Shown one piece after another: positions 1-7,150 of a stretch of DNA of 64,000 bases. Position 1 is the first letter of the stretch. Every line of letters starts with the position of its first letter. The notes under the pieces were generated by a model. The model had not been told where the DNA came from. It was given only the letters and a program-made list of their open reading frames with translations, and did not search any database. The position numbers and the translations under genes were made by a program. Source of the DNA: Bifidobacterium subtile (lineage in GTDB: Bacteria; Actinomycetota; Actinomycetes; Actinomycetales; Bifidobacteriaceae); contig NZ_JGZR01000007.1 in NCBI RefSeq assembly GCF_000741775.1, positions 186,001 through 250,000 of the forward strand, given 5' to 3'.

Positions 1-1023
1 CAGGTTGACCGGCGCTTCGAAGCCGGGGACCAGACGGTGATACGAGTTGAGCGAGGGGTTGGTGAAGGCCAGCACCGACGAAGCGTGCTTGATCAGACCG
101 CCGACATACCAACGAGCGATATCGGAAAGCCCACCGTAGCCCTGCTCGTCGTAGAACAGCGGCTTGCCGTCCTTCCACAGGGACTGATGGCAGTGCATGC
201 CGGTGCCGTTGTCGCCATTGATCGGCTTGGGCATGAAGGTGGCGGCCTTGCCAGCCAGCGCGGCAGTCTCGTGCACAACGTACTTGTACTTCATGAGATC
301 GTCGCCCGCATGCTGCAGCGTATTGAAGCGATAGTTGATCTCTTGCTGGCCTGCGCCGGCGACCTCGTGGTGCGAACGCTCGAGAACCAGGCCGACCTTC
401 TGCAGGTTGGCGACCATGTCGTCGCGCAGATCCTGGTTGTGGTCCTGCGGCGGAACGGGGAAGTAGCCGCCCTTGACGCGGTTCTTGAAGCCGATGTTCG
501 GCGTGCCGTCCTCTTCGTACTCGGTGGCGCTGTTCCACGGAGCTTCGATGGAGTCGACCTCATAGAAAGAACGCTGCATCGAATTCTCGAAACGCACCTT
601 GTCGAAGATGAAGAACTCGGCTTCGGGGGCGAAGGACGCAGTGTCGGCGATGCCGGTGGACTTCAGATACGACTCGGCCTTCGCGGCGACCTGACGGGGA
701 TCACGGGAATAGGGCTCGCCGGTGACCGGATCGACGATGGAGAAGGCCACGTCGAGCGTCTTATGCTTGCGGAACGGATCGATGAACGCGGTGCTCACAT
801 CGGGCACCAGATTCATATCGGACTCGTTAATCGCCTGGAATCCCTTGACGGAAGAGCCATCGAAGGGCATGCCATCGGTGAATGCATCCTTCAGGAATTC
901 GCTGGCCGGCACGGTGAAGTGCTGCTGTACGCCGATCAGATCGGTAAAGCGTACGGAGACATACTCCACGCCTTCCTGATTGATGAGGGCCTCGGCATCG
1001 GCCTTAGTTTCAAGTGCAGTCAA
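1..1023 (-). CDS. glnA: Glutamine synthetase type I, N-terminal part (runs off the window)
   Basis: Makes glutamine from glutamate, ammonia and ATP in the cytosol, the main ammonia-assimilation step. The visible 341 residues hold the N-terminal beta-grasp domain and much of the catalytic domain, including the metal/glutamate-site segment [13 protein letters not shown] and the block [16 protein letters not shown]. The C-terminal third, where an adenylylation loop would lie, is outside the window. The start is a TTG at 1023-1021: AAAGGAG lies about 8 nt upstream, and the nearest ATG (1040) is out of frame. A 19-bp palindrome lies about 75 nt upstream of the start. The gene follows the DUF4191 gene on the same strand but is separated from it by a strong terminator. 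The family is certain; whether it is the GSI-alpha or GSI-beta type cannot be seen. Confidence 0.96.
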   Translation of the reverse strand, partial: MTALETKADAEALINQEGVEYVSVRFTDLIGVQQHFTVPASEFLKDAFTDGMPFDGSSVKGFQAINESDMNLVPDVSTAFIDPFRKHKTLDVAFSIVDPVTGEPYSRDPRQVAAKAESYLKSTGIADTASFAPEAEFFIFDKVRFENSMQRSFYEVDSIEAPWNSATEYEEDGTPNIGFKNRVKGGYFPVPPQDHNQDLRDDMVANLQKVGLVLERSHHEVAGAGQQEINYRFNTLQHAGDDLMKYKYVVHETAALAGKAATFMPKPINGDNGTGMHCHQSLWKDGKPLFYDEQGYGGLSDIARWYVGGLIKHASSVLAFTNPSLNSYHRLVPGFEAPVNL

Positions 1024-1096
1024 TGGACCGCTCCTTTCATGTGGACTTACGAAATCCAAGTGTAAAACAGAGGGTTTCTCCGGCTCGCGCGTCAGG

Positions 1097-1115
1097 TTAC
1101 GAACATGTTTCGTAA
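1097..1115. promoter_or_regulatory. Perfect palindrome upstream of glnA, candidate nitrogen-regulator operator
   Basis: The site has arms TTACGAA and TTCGTAA around the 5-nt spacer CATGT, perfectly symmetric over 19 bp. It is the only strong dyad in the glnA leader apart from the terminator, and lies 74-92 nt upstream of the TTG start. Position and symmetry suggest an operator for a dimeric regulator (an AmtR-type nitrogen regulator is a guess). The sequence also partly resembles actinobacterial LexA boxes, so the regulator is not settled. Confidence 0.5.
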
Positions 1116-1194
1116 ATCAGGTGCGCACGGTCTTTCCCAAAGGCGAACAGCTTGTGCCGAACACGGTGATTTATGAGTATTTGCAAGGCATGGG

Positions 1195-1244
1195 AGCAAA
1201 AAATAATGTGCCCCGCCAGCTATTGACGACGGGGCACATTATTT
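1195..1244 (-). terminator. Rho-independent terminator after the DUF4191 gene
   Basis: A perfect 15-bp stem (1201-1215 with 1230-1244) closes a 14-nt loop. Read on the minus strand it is followed at once by a run of six T (1200-1195). It lies 43 nt past the DUF4191 stop codon, so it ends the minus-strand lpd/DUF4191 transcript and isolates glnA from read-through. Confidence 0.88.
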
Positions 1245-1286
1245 GCTATGGAAAAGGGAAAATTTAGTTCGAAGCTGCGAGAGGCA

Positions 1287-2072
1287 TCAGCGGCCACGCA
1301 TGGCGCGCCTGCTGATGCGCTGCGGGCGCGTGGGATCGATGCCCTTGGGAATGCCGAAGCCGGACTTCGTCTGCAGCGTGCGCAGTCGATCGTTGAGCAT
1401 GGCGAGCTCCTCCTTGGTCAGGATGAAGCGACGCCGAGGATGAATCTTCGCGATGAGCGCGTTCTTATGATTCGTCGGCTCGTAGCTTTTGCACTTGAGC
1501 ACGGCCTTGCGCAGCTCCTTGAGACGCACCTGCTTCTCACCCTTGCCCACCACGATACGGTAGACCGGGATGGCAGACCCGGCCGTCACGCCCTTGATGT
1601 TGTGCTCCTGGCGGTCCATCGCATGCATTACGCGGCCGTAATCGCCTTCGCCCAGCAGATAGACGCCGCTGTAGCCCGTGCCGCGCCAGATGGAGTCCTT
1701 GGTCTTGGGATCCATCCATACCGGCTCTTCGGGGAAGCTGTAGCCGGCCTTGTTGATATTGCTCAGCACGCTGATGGCCGCGCCCGGGCGCCCTTCGATG
1801 CGCGCGTAGCCGACTTTGTCGGCGCGATTGGTGAGCAGAATCGTGAAAAGAAGCACGCCCAGCATCGCTGCCGTGATCATGAGGAATATCCAGACGAACA
1901 CGGACCAGTGCATGAGCACGCCGGCCACGGCGAACACTATCACCGGCAGCAGGAAGGCGCTGGCCAAGAGCCAAGGCAGAGGCTTGTCTTCCGGAGCCGT
2001 GTATCGATAGATCTGGATGATCTGCTTGACGATGTTCGGCTTCTTGCCCGCCTTCGAATCCTGCGCTGCCAT
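1287..2072 (-). CDS. DUF4191 family membrane protein
   Basis: Protein of 261 residues with two adjacent hydrophobic segments near the N terminus (about residues 35-75) and a basic soluble C-terminal part ending in SRRAMRGR. This layout and the position beside glnA match the actinobacterial DUF4191 family (the Mycobacterium tuberculosis Rv2219 type), whose function is unknown. I chose the ATG at 2072 because AGGA sits 5 nt upstream; a GTG four codons earlier (2084) is also possible. It lies downstream of lpd on the same strand with a 128-nt gap, and its transcript ends at the hairpin at 1195-1244. No catalytic motif is visible. Confidence 0.82.
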   Translation of the reverse strand: MAAQDSKAGKKPNIVKQIIQIYRYTAPEDKPLPWLLASAFLLPVIVFAVAGVLMHWSVFVWIFLMITAAMLGVLLFTILLTNRADKVGYARIEGRPGAAISVLSNINKAGYSFPEEPVWMDPKTKDSIWRGTGYSGVYLLGEGDYGRVMHAMDRQEHNIKGVTAGSAIPVYRIVVGKGEKQVRLKELRKAVLKCKSYEPTNHKNALIAKIHPRRRFILTKEELAMLNDRLRTLQTKSGFGIPKGIDPTRPQRISRRAMRGR

Positions 2073-2200
2073 CTGCTTCCTCACTTGCTGTTGAATTTGC
2101 TGTTATACGATGCTGCCGTCGCAATGCCGTTTTCACGATGCTGTCGTTGGGCAATGGACATACCGACCCTATAGTTTAGCAGCAGGCTCGCCGAACCTCG

Positions 2201-3703
2201 CTAGCGCGTGTGCAGCGGACGGCCATCGGCCTTGAGCAGCGCCTCGCCGAAGGTTTCGCTGAAGGTGGGATGGGGATGGATGAGACGCGCGGCATCACTC
2301 AGCGGCACATGGTTGCCGACCAGCTGCTCGGCCTCGGCGATGAGGTCGCTGGCGCCGGGGGCGACGATATGCGCGCCAAGCACGACGCGTCTGCCCGGCG
2401 CCTGCGCACGCTCGCCGCTGACCAGGCTCATGGAACCCGCGGAACCGCTCATGAGCATGCGGGCGTTGGACATCATAGGGAACATCGTCTCCTCGACGTT
2501 CGATAGGTCCTCGCGGCTGCGGGCCTGCTCGAGCGTGCAGCCGACCGATGCGGCCTCGGGCGAGGAGAAGACGACCTTCGCGACCGTATCGTCATCCAAA
2601 GGCGTGGGATCCAGTCCGGCGATGCTTTCCGCGATCACGATGCCCTGTTCGAAGGCCCGATTGGCCAGCGCATCGCCTTCGGTGATGTCGCCGGCGGCCC
2701 AGATGCCCGGAACGCTGGTGCGGCCCAGCTCATCGGCGCGCACGAAGCCGTCGTCGGTCAGCTCGATATGGCTGCCTGCGAACCAAGCCGCCTGCGTGTT
2801 GGGGTCCCGTCCGATCGCGGCCATGGCGACCTCTCCGAATGCGGTGGACTCGCCATCCTGGTCTTCTCGCAGGTAGTGCACGGTCGCGCCGAGATTCACG
2901 CCGACATCGACGGCGGTGACGTCGGCGTGCGTGATGATGTTGATGCCGCGACGCTTGAGTTCACGCGTCAGCGTCGCTCCGGTACGGCGGTTCCATCCGG
3001 AAAGCACCCGGTCCTTGCGAATCAGCAGCGTGACATTGCATCCGCCTGCATTCCACAGTCCCGCGAACTCGACCGCGACCGCGCCGGAGCCGATGATCAC
3101 GGCGCTGGCAGGGACACGAATAAGCGAAAGCGCCTGCGTGGAGTCAATCAGAGCCCCGGAGAAATCATGCTGGGGCAGGGGCTTGGGCCTGGAGCCGGTC
3201 GCCAGAACGATGTCGGTGGCCTGCAGCGTGACCGACTGTCCCATATCCTCGCCGACGCCGGATCGCGTAAAGCGCCTGACTTGGGTTTCCGGTGCGCTTG
3301 GCGTAATTTGCATGACGTGCTCGGATGCGTCGGTTATCGCCGCCTCGCCACGCAGCACCGTCACTCCGCGATGCGCGAGAAGCCCTGCCAGTCCGGAGGT
3401 CATGGTGTCGACCATGCGCGTCTTGTAAGCGAGCAATGTGCCGAAATCGACGCTGTTGATCGTCGCGTCGATGCCGACCTCGCGAGCCTGATGAACAGTA
3501 TCCATGGTGCGCGCCGCGGTGATCAGCGCCTTTGAAGGGATGCATCCGCGATTCAGGCAGGTGCCGCCGAGCGTCTCGTCGCGTTCGATCAGGATGACGG
3601 ACTTGCCCAGCTGCGCGGCGCGCAAGGCGGTGGCATACCCTCCCGGCCCCGCGCCGATGATGGCTATATCGATCTGCTGGGTGGTGGTGTTGTCTTCGGT
3701 CAT
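2201..3703 (-). CDS. lpd: Dihydrolipoamide dehydrogenase-like flavoprotein disulfide reductase
   Basis: Class I flavoprotein disulfide reductase of 500 residues. The N terminus has the FAD dinucleotide fold IIGAGPGGYATALRAAQLG, followed by the redox-active disulfide in GGTCLNRGCIPSKAL. A second nucleotide fold (SAVIIGSGAVAVEFAG) should bind NAD. The second FAD motif (IWAAGDITEGDALA) and the C-terminal catalytic pair in HPHPTFSETFGEAL are intact, so it should be active. Lpd normally reoxidises lipoyl groups of 2-oxoacid dehydrogenases or the glycine cleavage system. No E1, E2 or lipoate gene is in view, and bifidobacteria are generally held to lack pyruvate dehydrogenase, so the true partner is unclear. 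The ATG at 3703 is chosen because the protein then begins just before the FAD motif; an upstream extension would overlap the DUF3043 gene. Confidence 0.88.
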   Translation of the reverse strand: MTEDNTTTQQIDIAIIGAGPGGYATALRAAQLGKSVILIERDETLGGTCLNRGCIPSKALITAARTMDTVHQAREVGIDATINSVDFGTLLAYKTRMVDTMTSGLAGLLAHRGVTVLRGEAAITDASEHVMQITPSAPETQVRRFTRSGVGEDMGQSVTLQATDIVLATGSRPKPLPQHDFSGALIDSTQALSLIRVPASAVIIGSGAVAVEFAGLWNAGGCNVTLLIRKDRVLSGWNRRTGATLTRELKRRGINIITHADVTAVDVGVNLGATVHYLREDQDGESTAFGEVAMAAIGRDPNTQAAWFAGSHIELTDDGFVRADELGRTSVPGIWAAGDITEGDALANRAFEQGIVIAESIAGLDPTPLDDDTVAKVVFSSPEAASVGCTLEQARSREDLSNVEETMFPMMSNARMLMSGSAGSMSLVSGERAQAPGRRVVLGAHIVAPGASDLIAEAEQLVGNHVPLSDAARLIHPHPTFSETFGEALLKADGRPLHTR

Positions 3704-3731
3704 GGCTTTCGATCCTGTTTGGGATGCGGCG

Positions 3732-4340
3732 TTACTTGGGCCAGTGTCCGCGCTTGGGGTAGCGCGGCTTCGGCAGCCTCCAGCGACGCAGCTGGATGGC
3801 GCGGCTCCAGGCATATGATGCGGAGCGCGAACCCTTGCCGACGGCGGCCTCGCCGTACTTCTCGACAAGCTTCTTGCGCAGCTTGCGCCACATGATGGCC
3901 ACGTCGATGACGGCGATGAGCAGATACACGTACATGAGCAGCAGGAAGGGATTGGCCAAGGCGGGCCACTTTATGGACAGCAGCATGGTGATCAGCAGGA
4001 TGACGAAAGTCGCGGGAATGAAGAATTCTCCGAGGTTGAAGCGGGCGTCCACATAGTCGCGGATATACACGCGCCACGGCAGACGCTCGGCCTTGGGCAT
4101 ATGCGCGACGTCGCCGGAGCGCATCGCGTCATACTCGGCGTTTTCCTTTGCCCGTACTCGCGTCTTGGCTTCCTTGGTCGCGGCCTTGCGATCTTTGGGG
4201 ACCAGCGGGCGCAGATTCTGCCTTTCCGCCTGCCTGCGCTTGGGTGTCGGACGGCCTTTTCCTGTGCCCCGAGGAGGCTCCTGAACGGGCGTTTGCGCCG
4301 TCTCTTCGTCGGCGCGTTTGCTAAAGGGGTTCCATGTCAT
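3732..4340 (-). CDS. DUF3043 family membrane protein
   Basis: Protein of 202 residues. The first half is very basic and polar, with the family-like stretch GKGRPTPKRRQAERQN and the block RAKENAEYDAMRSGDVAHMP. Two transmembrane helices follow (about residues 108-150), then a basic tail ending KRGHWPK. This fits the actinobacterial DUF3043 family, a probable two-helix membrane protein of unknown role. It lies 28 nt upstream of lpd on the same strand, so the two are probably cotranscribed. It is divergent from the dipeptidase gene across a 358-nt gap. Confidence 0.78.
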   Translation of the reverse strand: MTWNPFSKRADEETAQTPVQEPPRGTGKGRPTPKRRQAERQNLRPLVPKDRKAATKEAKTRVRAKENAEYDAMRSGDVAHMPKAERLPWRVYIRDYVDARFNLGEFFIPATFVILLITMLLSIKWPALANPFLLLMYVYLLIAVIDVAIMWRKLRKKLVEKYGEAAVGKGSRSASYAWSRAIQLRRWRLPKPRYPKRGHWPK

Positions 4341-4698
4341 GCTTGCAGGTTACGGTGACGCCTAGACGCTTGCGGGGCACGGAAACCGATGCCAATTACT
4401 CTGTTATCATCATGCAAACGACCTGCAATTCACGGGCTTGACGAGGAGTCTTTTCGAAACGCCGGACAAGCCCGGTCCAGCAGCCATCGGCGCTCGAAGA
4501 CGGACGATAGCCGCAATCGCCATGACAATGATCATGACCGTGCGATAATGGCAATCGCATAACACTCTCCGACTGCCCAGCTGCGCGATGGCAGATCGCA
4601 ATGAGTGGTTGGAGCAGCAGTGAGCGATGGATTGGCAATTGGACTGGCGATAAGCGGCAAACAGCGGGCTGGCGATTGCCGAGGATGAAAGGAGCATC
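4341..4698. other. Divergent intergenic region, 358 nt, no gene
   Basis: The gap must hold both outward promoters, for the DUF3043 gene and the dipeptidase. It contains an 8-bp inverted repeat CGGGCTTG/CAAGCCCG (4433-4440 with 4467-4474) and a distant pair GGCAATCGC/GCGATTGCC (4550-4558 with 4672-4680). AAAGGAG lies just before the dipeptidase ATG. I see no convincing coding frame. Confidence 0.5.
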
Positions 4699-6066
4699 AT
4701 GGCGGTTTTGAGTCTCGATGAGGTGCGGGCGCGAGCGGATAAGGACTTTACGCGCGTGATGGACGTGCTGTCGAAGAAGATCGCGCTGAAGTCGGTGTCC
4801 GCGGAAGGCATCACCGGCGAGCATATGCGCCGCTCCGCCGAGTTCGTGGCGCAGGAGCTGCGCAAGGTCGGCGTGGAAACCCGCGTGGTGCAATCGAGCA
4901 ATCCCGATGGCACGGCTGGCGCTTATGAGGTCGTCGGCTCGAAGATCGTGGATGCCGACGCGCCAACCGTCTTGCTGTACGCGCATCACGATGTGCAGCC
5001 GGTGCCCGATCCCTCCGCATGGGATACGGAGCCTTTTGCGGCGACTGAGGTTGACGGGCGGCTCTATGGCCGTGGCTCGTGCGACGATGGCGGCGGCATC
5101 GCGATCCACTCCGGCGCGCTGGCCATCCTCGGCAGTGATCTCAACGTCAATGTCAAGGTGTTCATCGAGGGCGAGGAGGAGATGGGTTCGCCCAGCTTCA
5201 TCCCGTTCATCGAGGCGCATCGTGACGAATTCGACTCCGACGTGATCATCGTGGCCGATTCGGGCAACTGGTCGCCTGACATCCCCAGCCTGACGACCAG
5301 CCTGCGCGGCAACACGAGCGTGGACGTGACCCTGAGGGTGCTGCGGCATCCGGTGCACTCCGGACAGTACGGCGGGCCTGTGCTCGATGCGAACACGCTT
5401 GGGGCGATGCTTGTGGCTTCGATGTACGACGAGCATGGCGAGCTGGTCATACCGGGTCTTGAGGCCGGTGAGCCGATTGGCGGCTTGCAGCGTGATCTTG
5501 ACGAGGCCAGCTTGCGCGAGGATGCGTCGGTTGTCGATTCCTACGAATTCGCCGGCATCGGATCGCTGGCGTCGCGCATCTGGAGCAAGCCGAGCGTGAC
5601 GGTTATCGGCTGGGACGCGCAGCCGGTGGACACGTCCTTCAATGTGATCGCCGACGCGACTCGCATCAGGCTCTCCCTGCGCACGGCGCCTGGCCAGCGG
5701 CCCGACGAGGCGCAGCGCGCTCTGAGCGATTTCCTGCTCGCCCATGCGCCGCTCGGGGCCGAAGTGCACGTCACGCCTCTTGATGGCGGCATGGGCTGGG
5801 CCATGAATCCGGACGTCGAAGCCACCAAGGACGCGATTGAGGCGATGCGGCAGGCGTTTGGCGTTGACCCGATCAACAAGGGCGAAGGCGGCTCGATTCC
5901 CTTCATCCCCGAACTGCAGCGGCTCTTCCCCAAGGCGCAGGTGCTGGTCACCGGCCCGGAGGACCCGAAGTCAAACGCGCACAGCCCCAACGAGTCGATC
6001 AGCCTCGCCATCCTGCGTAACGGCATTGTCGCCGAGGCCCTGCTGCTGGACAAGCTCGGGCAATGA
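4699..6066 (+). CDS. M20 family metallodipeptidase
   Basis: Cytosolic zinc exopeptidase of 455 residues from the ArgE/DapE/ACY1/CPG2 group. The first metal-site block LLYAHHDVQPVPDPSAW holds the His-x-Asp ligand pair; the second block GRGSCDDGGGIA supplies the bridging Asp; EGEEEMGSPSF carries the catalytic/metal-binding Glu pair; the distal HSPNESI block gives the last His ligand. The dimerisation domain lies in the middle (about residues 190-320). Size and motifs fit the dipeptidases common in actinobacteria, which release amino acids from imported peptides. The ATG at 4699 has AAAGGAG 7 nt upstream. It is monocistronic as far as I can see: promoter gap before, riboswitch region after. Exact substrate is unknown. 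Confidence 0.92.
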   Translation: MAVLSLDEVRARADKDFTRVMDVLSKKIALKSVSAEGITGEHMRRSAEFVAQELRKVGVETRVVQSSNPDGTAGAYEVVGSKIVDADAPTVLLYAHHDVQPVPDPSAWDTEPFAATEVDGRLYGRGSCDDGGGIAIHSGALAILGSDLNVNVKVFIEGEEEMGSPSFIPFIEAHRDEFDSDVIIVADSGNWSPDIPSLTTSLRGNTSVDVTLRVLRHPVHSGQYGGPVLDANTLGAMLVASMYDEHGELVIPGLEAGEPIGGLQRDLDEASLREDASVVDSYEFAGIGSLASRIWSKPSVTVIGWDAQPVDTSFNVIADATRIRLSLRTAPGQRPDEAQRALSDFLLAHAPLGAEVHVTPLDGGMGWAMNPDVEATKDAIEAMRQAFGVDPINKGEGGSIPFIPELQRLFPKAQVLVTGPEDPKSNAHSPNESISLAILRNGIVAEALLLDKLGQ

Positions 6067-6114
6067 TGGGCGGCGGAGTCATAGGATTCGAGCAGTCCAA
6101 GAAAGTTGTGGAAT

Positions 6115-6171
6115 ATAATCGACGATTTTATGATTTCGACAATGAATGTGGATTGTAATCGACAATGTTGG
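6115..6171. repeat. Three short direct repeats around ATCGACAATG
   Basis: Three copies with variations, TAATCGACGAT, TTTCGACAATG and TAATCGACAATG, spaced about 20 nt apart just after the dipeptidase gene and before the riboswitch promoter. The spacing is close to two helical turns, so they could be half-sites of a regulator on one DNA face. This is AT-rich against the background. Function unknown. Confidence 0.4.
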
Positions 6172-6242
6172 CTGGCTTGTAGCAGGCATATGCTGGGTGC
6201 AGACAATACGTGACACCCCTAGCGGATGACGCCGGGAGGCTC

Positions 6243-6362
6243 TATACTGCTGAACTGACACGGGGGCTGTGGCTTGAGCAATAGGCGAAGGCCGTGGCTG
6301 AGATGAGGGCGACCTCGACCGATTGAACGTGAGTCCGGACAATGCCGGCGCACGGACGTCTC
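6243..6362 (+). promoter_or_regulatory. TPP riboswitch (THI element) with likely -10 box
   Basis: The leader has the conserved TPP aptamer signatures in order: ACACGGGGGC at the 5' side, GGCTGAGATGAGGG, GACC, then TGAACGTGAGTCCGGACAAT, closing with GCCGGCGCACGGA. These match the CTGAGA and the GGATAATGCCAGCG-type elements of the family. A TATACT at 6243-6248 sits just before the aptamer and could be the -10 box. The aptamer ends about 60 nt upstream of the ATG of the ECF S component. Binding of thiamine pyrophosphate should switch off the transporter downstream; no clear terminator is visible, so control may be at translation. Confidence 0.9.
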
Positions 6363-6424
6363 TCTTCACCCGTGCCTTGCAACCGCACGCCGAAAGCCGG
6401 CCGTGCGCGAGAGAAAGGCACATC

Positions 6425-7051
6425 ATGAGTTCAACGCAATCAGCAGCCAAGCCACGGCCGAATCTGCAATGGCGCGTCGTCGATATCGCCGTCGCTTCGG
6501 CGATTGGCGTTGCCAGCGCCTTCATCTATTGGGTCGCGGCGCTGCTCTACACGCCGATCGGCGGCCCGCTTGAGGTGCTGCTGCCTGGGCTTTCCGGCCT
6601 GATGAACGGACTGTGGCTGTTCGCAGGCCCGCTGGCGGCCGTCATCGTGCGCAAGCCTGGTGCCGCCATCTATGCCGAAGTGGTCGCCGCGGTCCTGGAA
6701 GCCCTCGTGGGCAATCAGTGGGGCGGCGCGGAGACCTTCTTCATTGGCCTGGTGCAGGGCATCGGCGCCGAACTCGTGTTCCTGTTCGTCGCGTATCGCG
6801 TATGGAACGTGCTCACGCTGACATTGTCAGGAGTCGTCTCGGCGGTCGCCTGCTGGGGATACACCTTCCTGACGCATCTGCAGGGCTTCGACATGACCGG
6901 CGCGTACGGGCTGTGGTATCTCGTCGCTACGGTCATCTCCGGTGCGCTCGTCGCCGGGGTGCTGATGTGGTACCTCTATATTGCCATCGCGAAAACCGGC
7001 GCGCTCGACCGCTTCTCCTCGGGGCGCGAAGTGCGTGGCACGAATGCCTGA
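6425..7051 (+). CDS. ykoE: ECF transporter S component, thiamine/HMP precursor type (YkoE-like)
   Basis: Integral membrane substrate-binding subunit of 208 residues with about six transmembrane segments, starting after a short polar N terminus (IAVASAIGVASAFIYWVAALL is the first helix). The segment VVAAVLEALVGNQWGGAETF resembles the YkoE family, which binds hydroxymethylpyrimidine or thiamine. The TPP riboswitch directly upstream supports a thiamine-related substrate. The start ATG 6425 has GAGAAAGG about 8 nt upstream. The energising module follows after 99 nt, so the two genes form one operon. Confidence 0.88.
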   Translation: MSSTQSAAKPRPNLQWRVVDIAVASAIGVASAFIYWVAALLYTPIGGPLEVLLPGLSGLMNGLWLFAGPLAAVIVRKPGAAIYAEVVAAVLEALVGNQWGGAETFFIGLVQGIGAELVFLFVAYRVWNVLTLTLSGVVSAVACWGYTFLTHLQGFDMTGAYGLWYLVATVISGALVAGVLMWYLYIAIAKTGALDRFSSGREVRGTNA

Positions 7052-7150
7052 AACCGCACTCGAACCGCACTCGAAACCGCGAGCGATCGCCTGAAAACCG
7101 CCGTAAACCCTGATCCTGCCGCCGCTGGATTTTCCCGTAAGGAACATACC

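Noticed and set aside
37..1065. 342-codon plus-strand frame over glnA
   Set aside because: Antisense to a clear glutamine synthetase.
4396..5769. 457-codon open frame on the minus strand opposite the dipeptidase
   Set aside because: Antisense to a gene with intact M20 motifs; its translation has no fold and arises from GC-rich codon bias.
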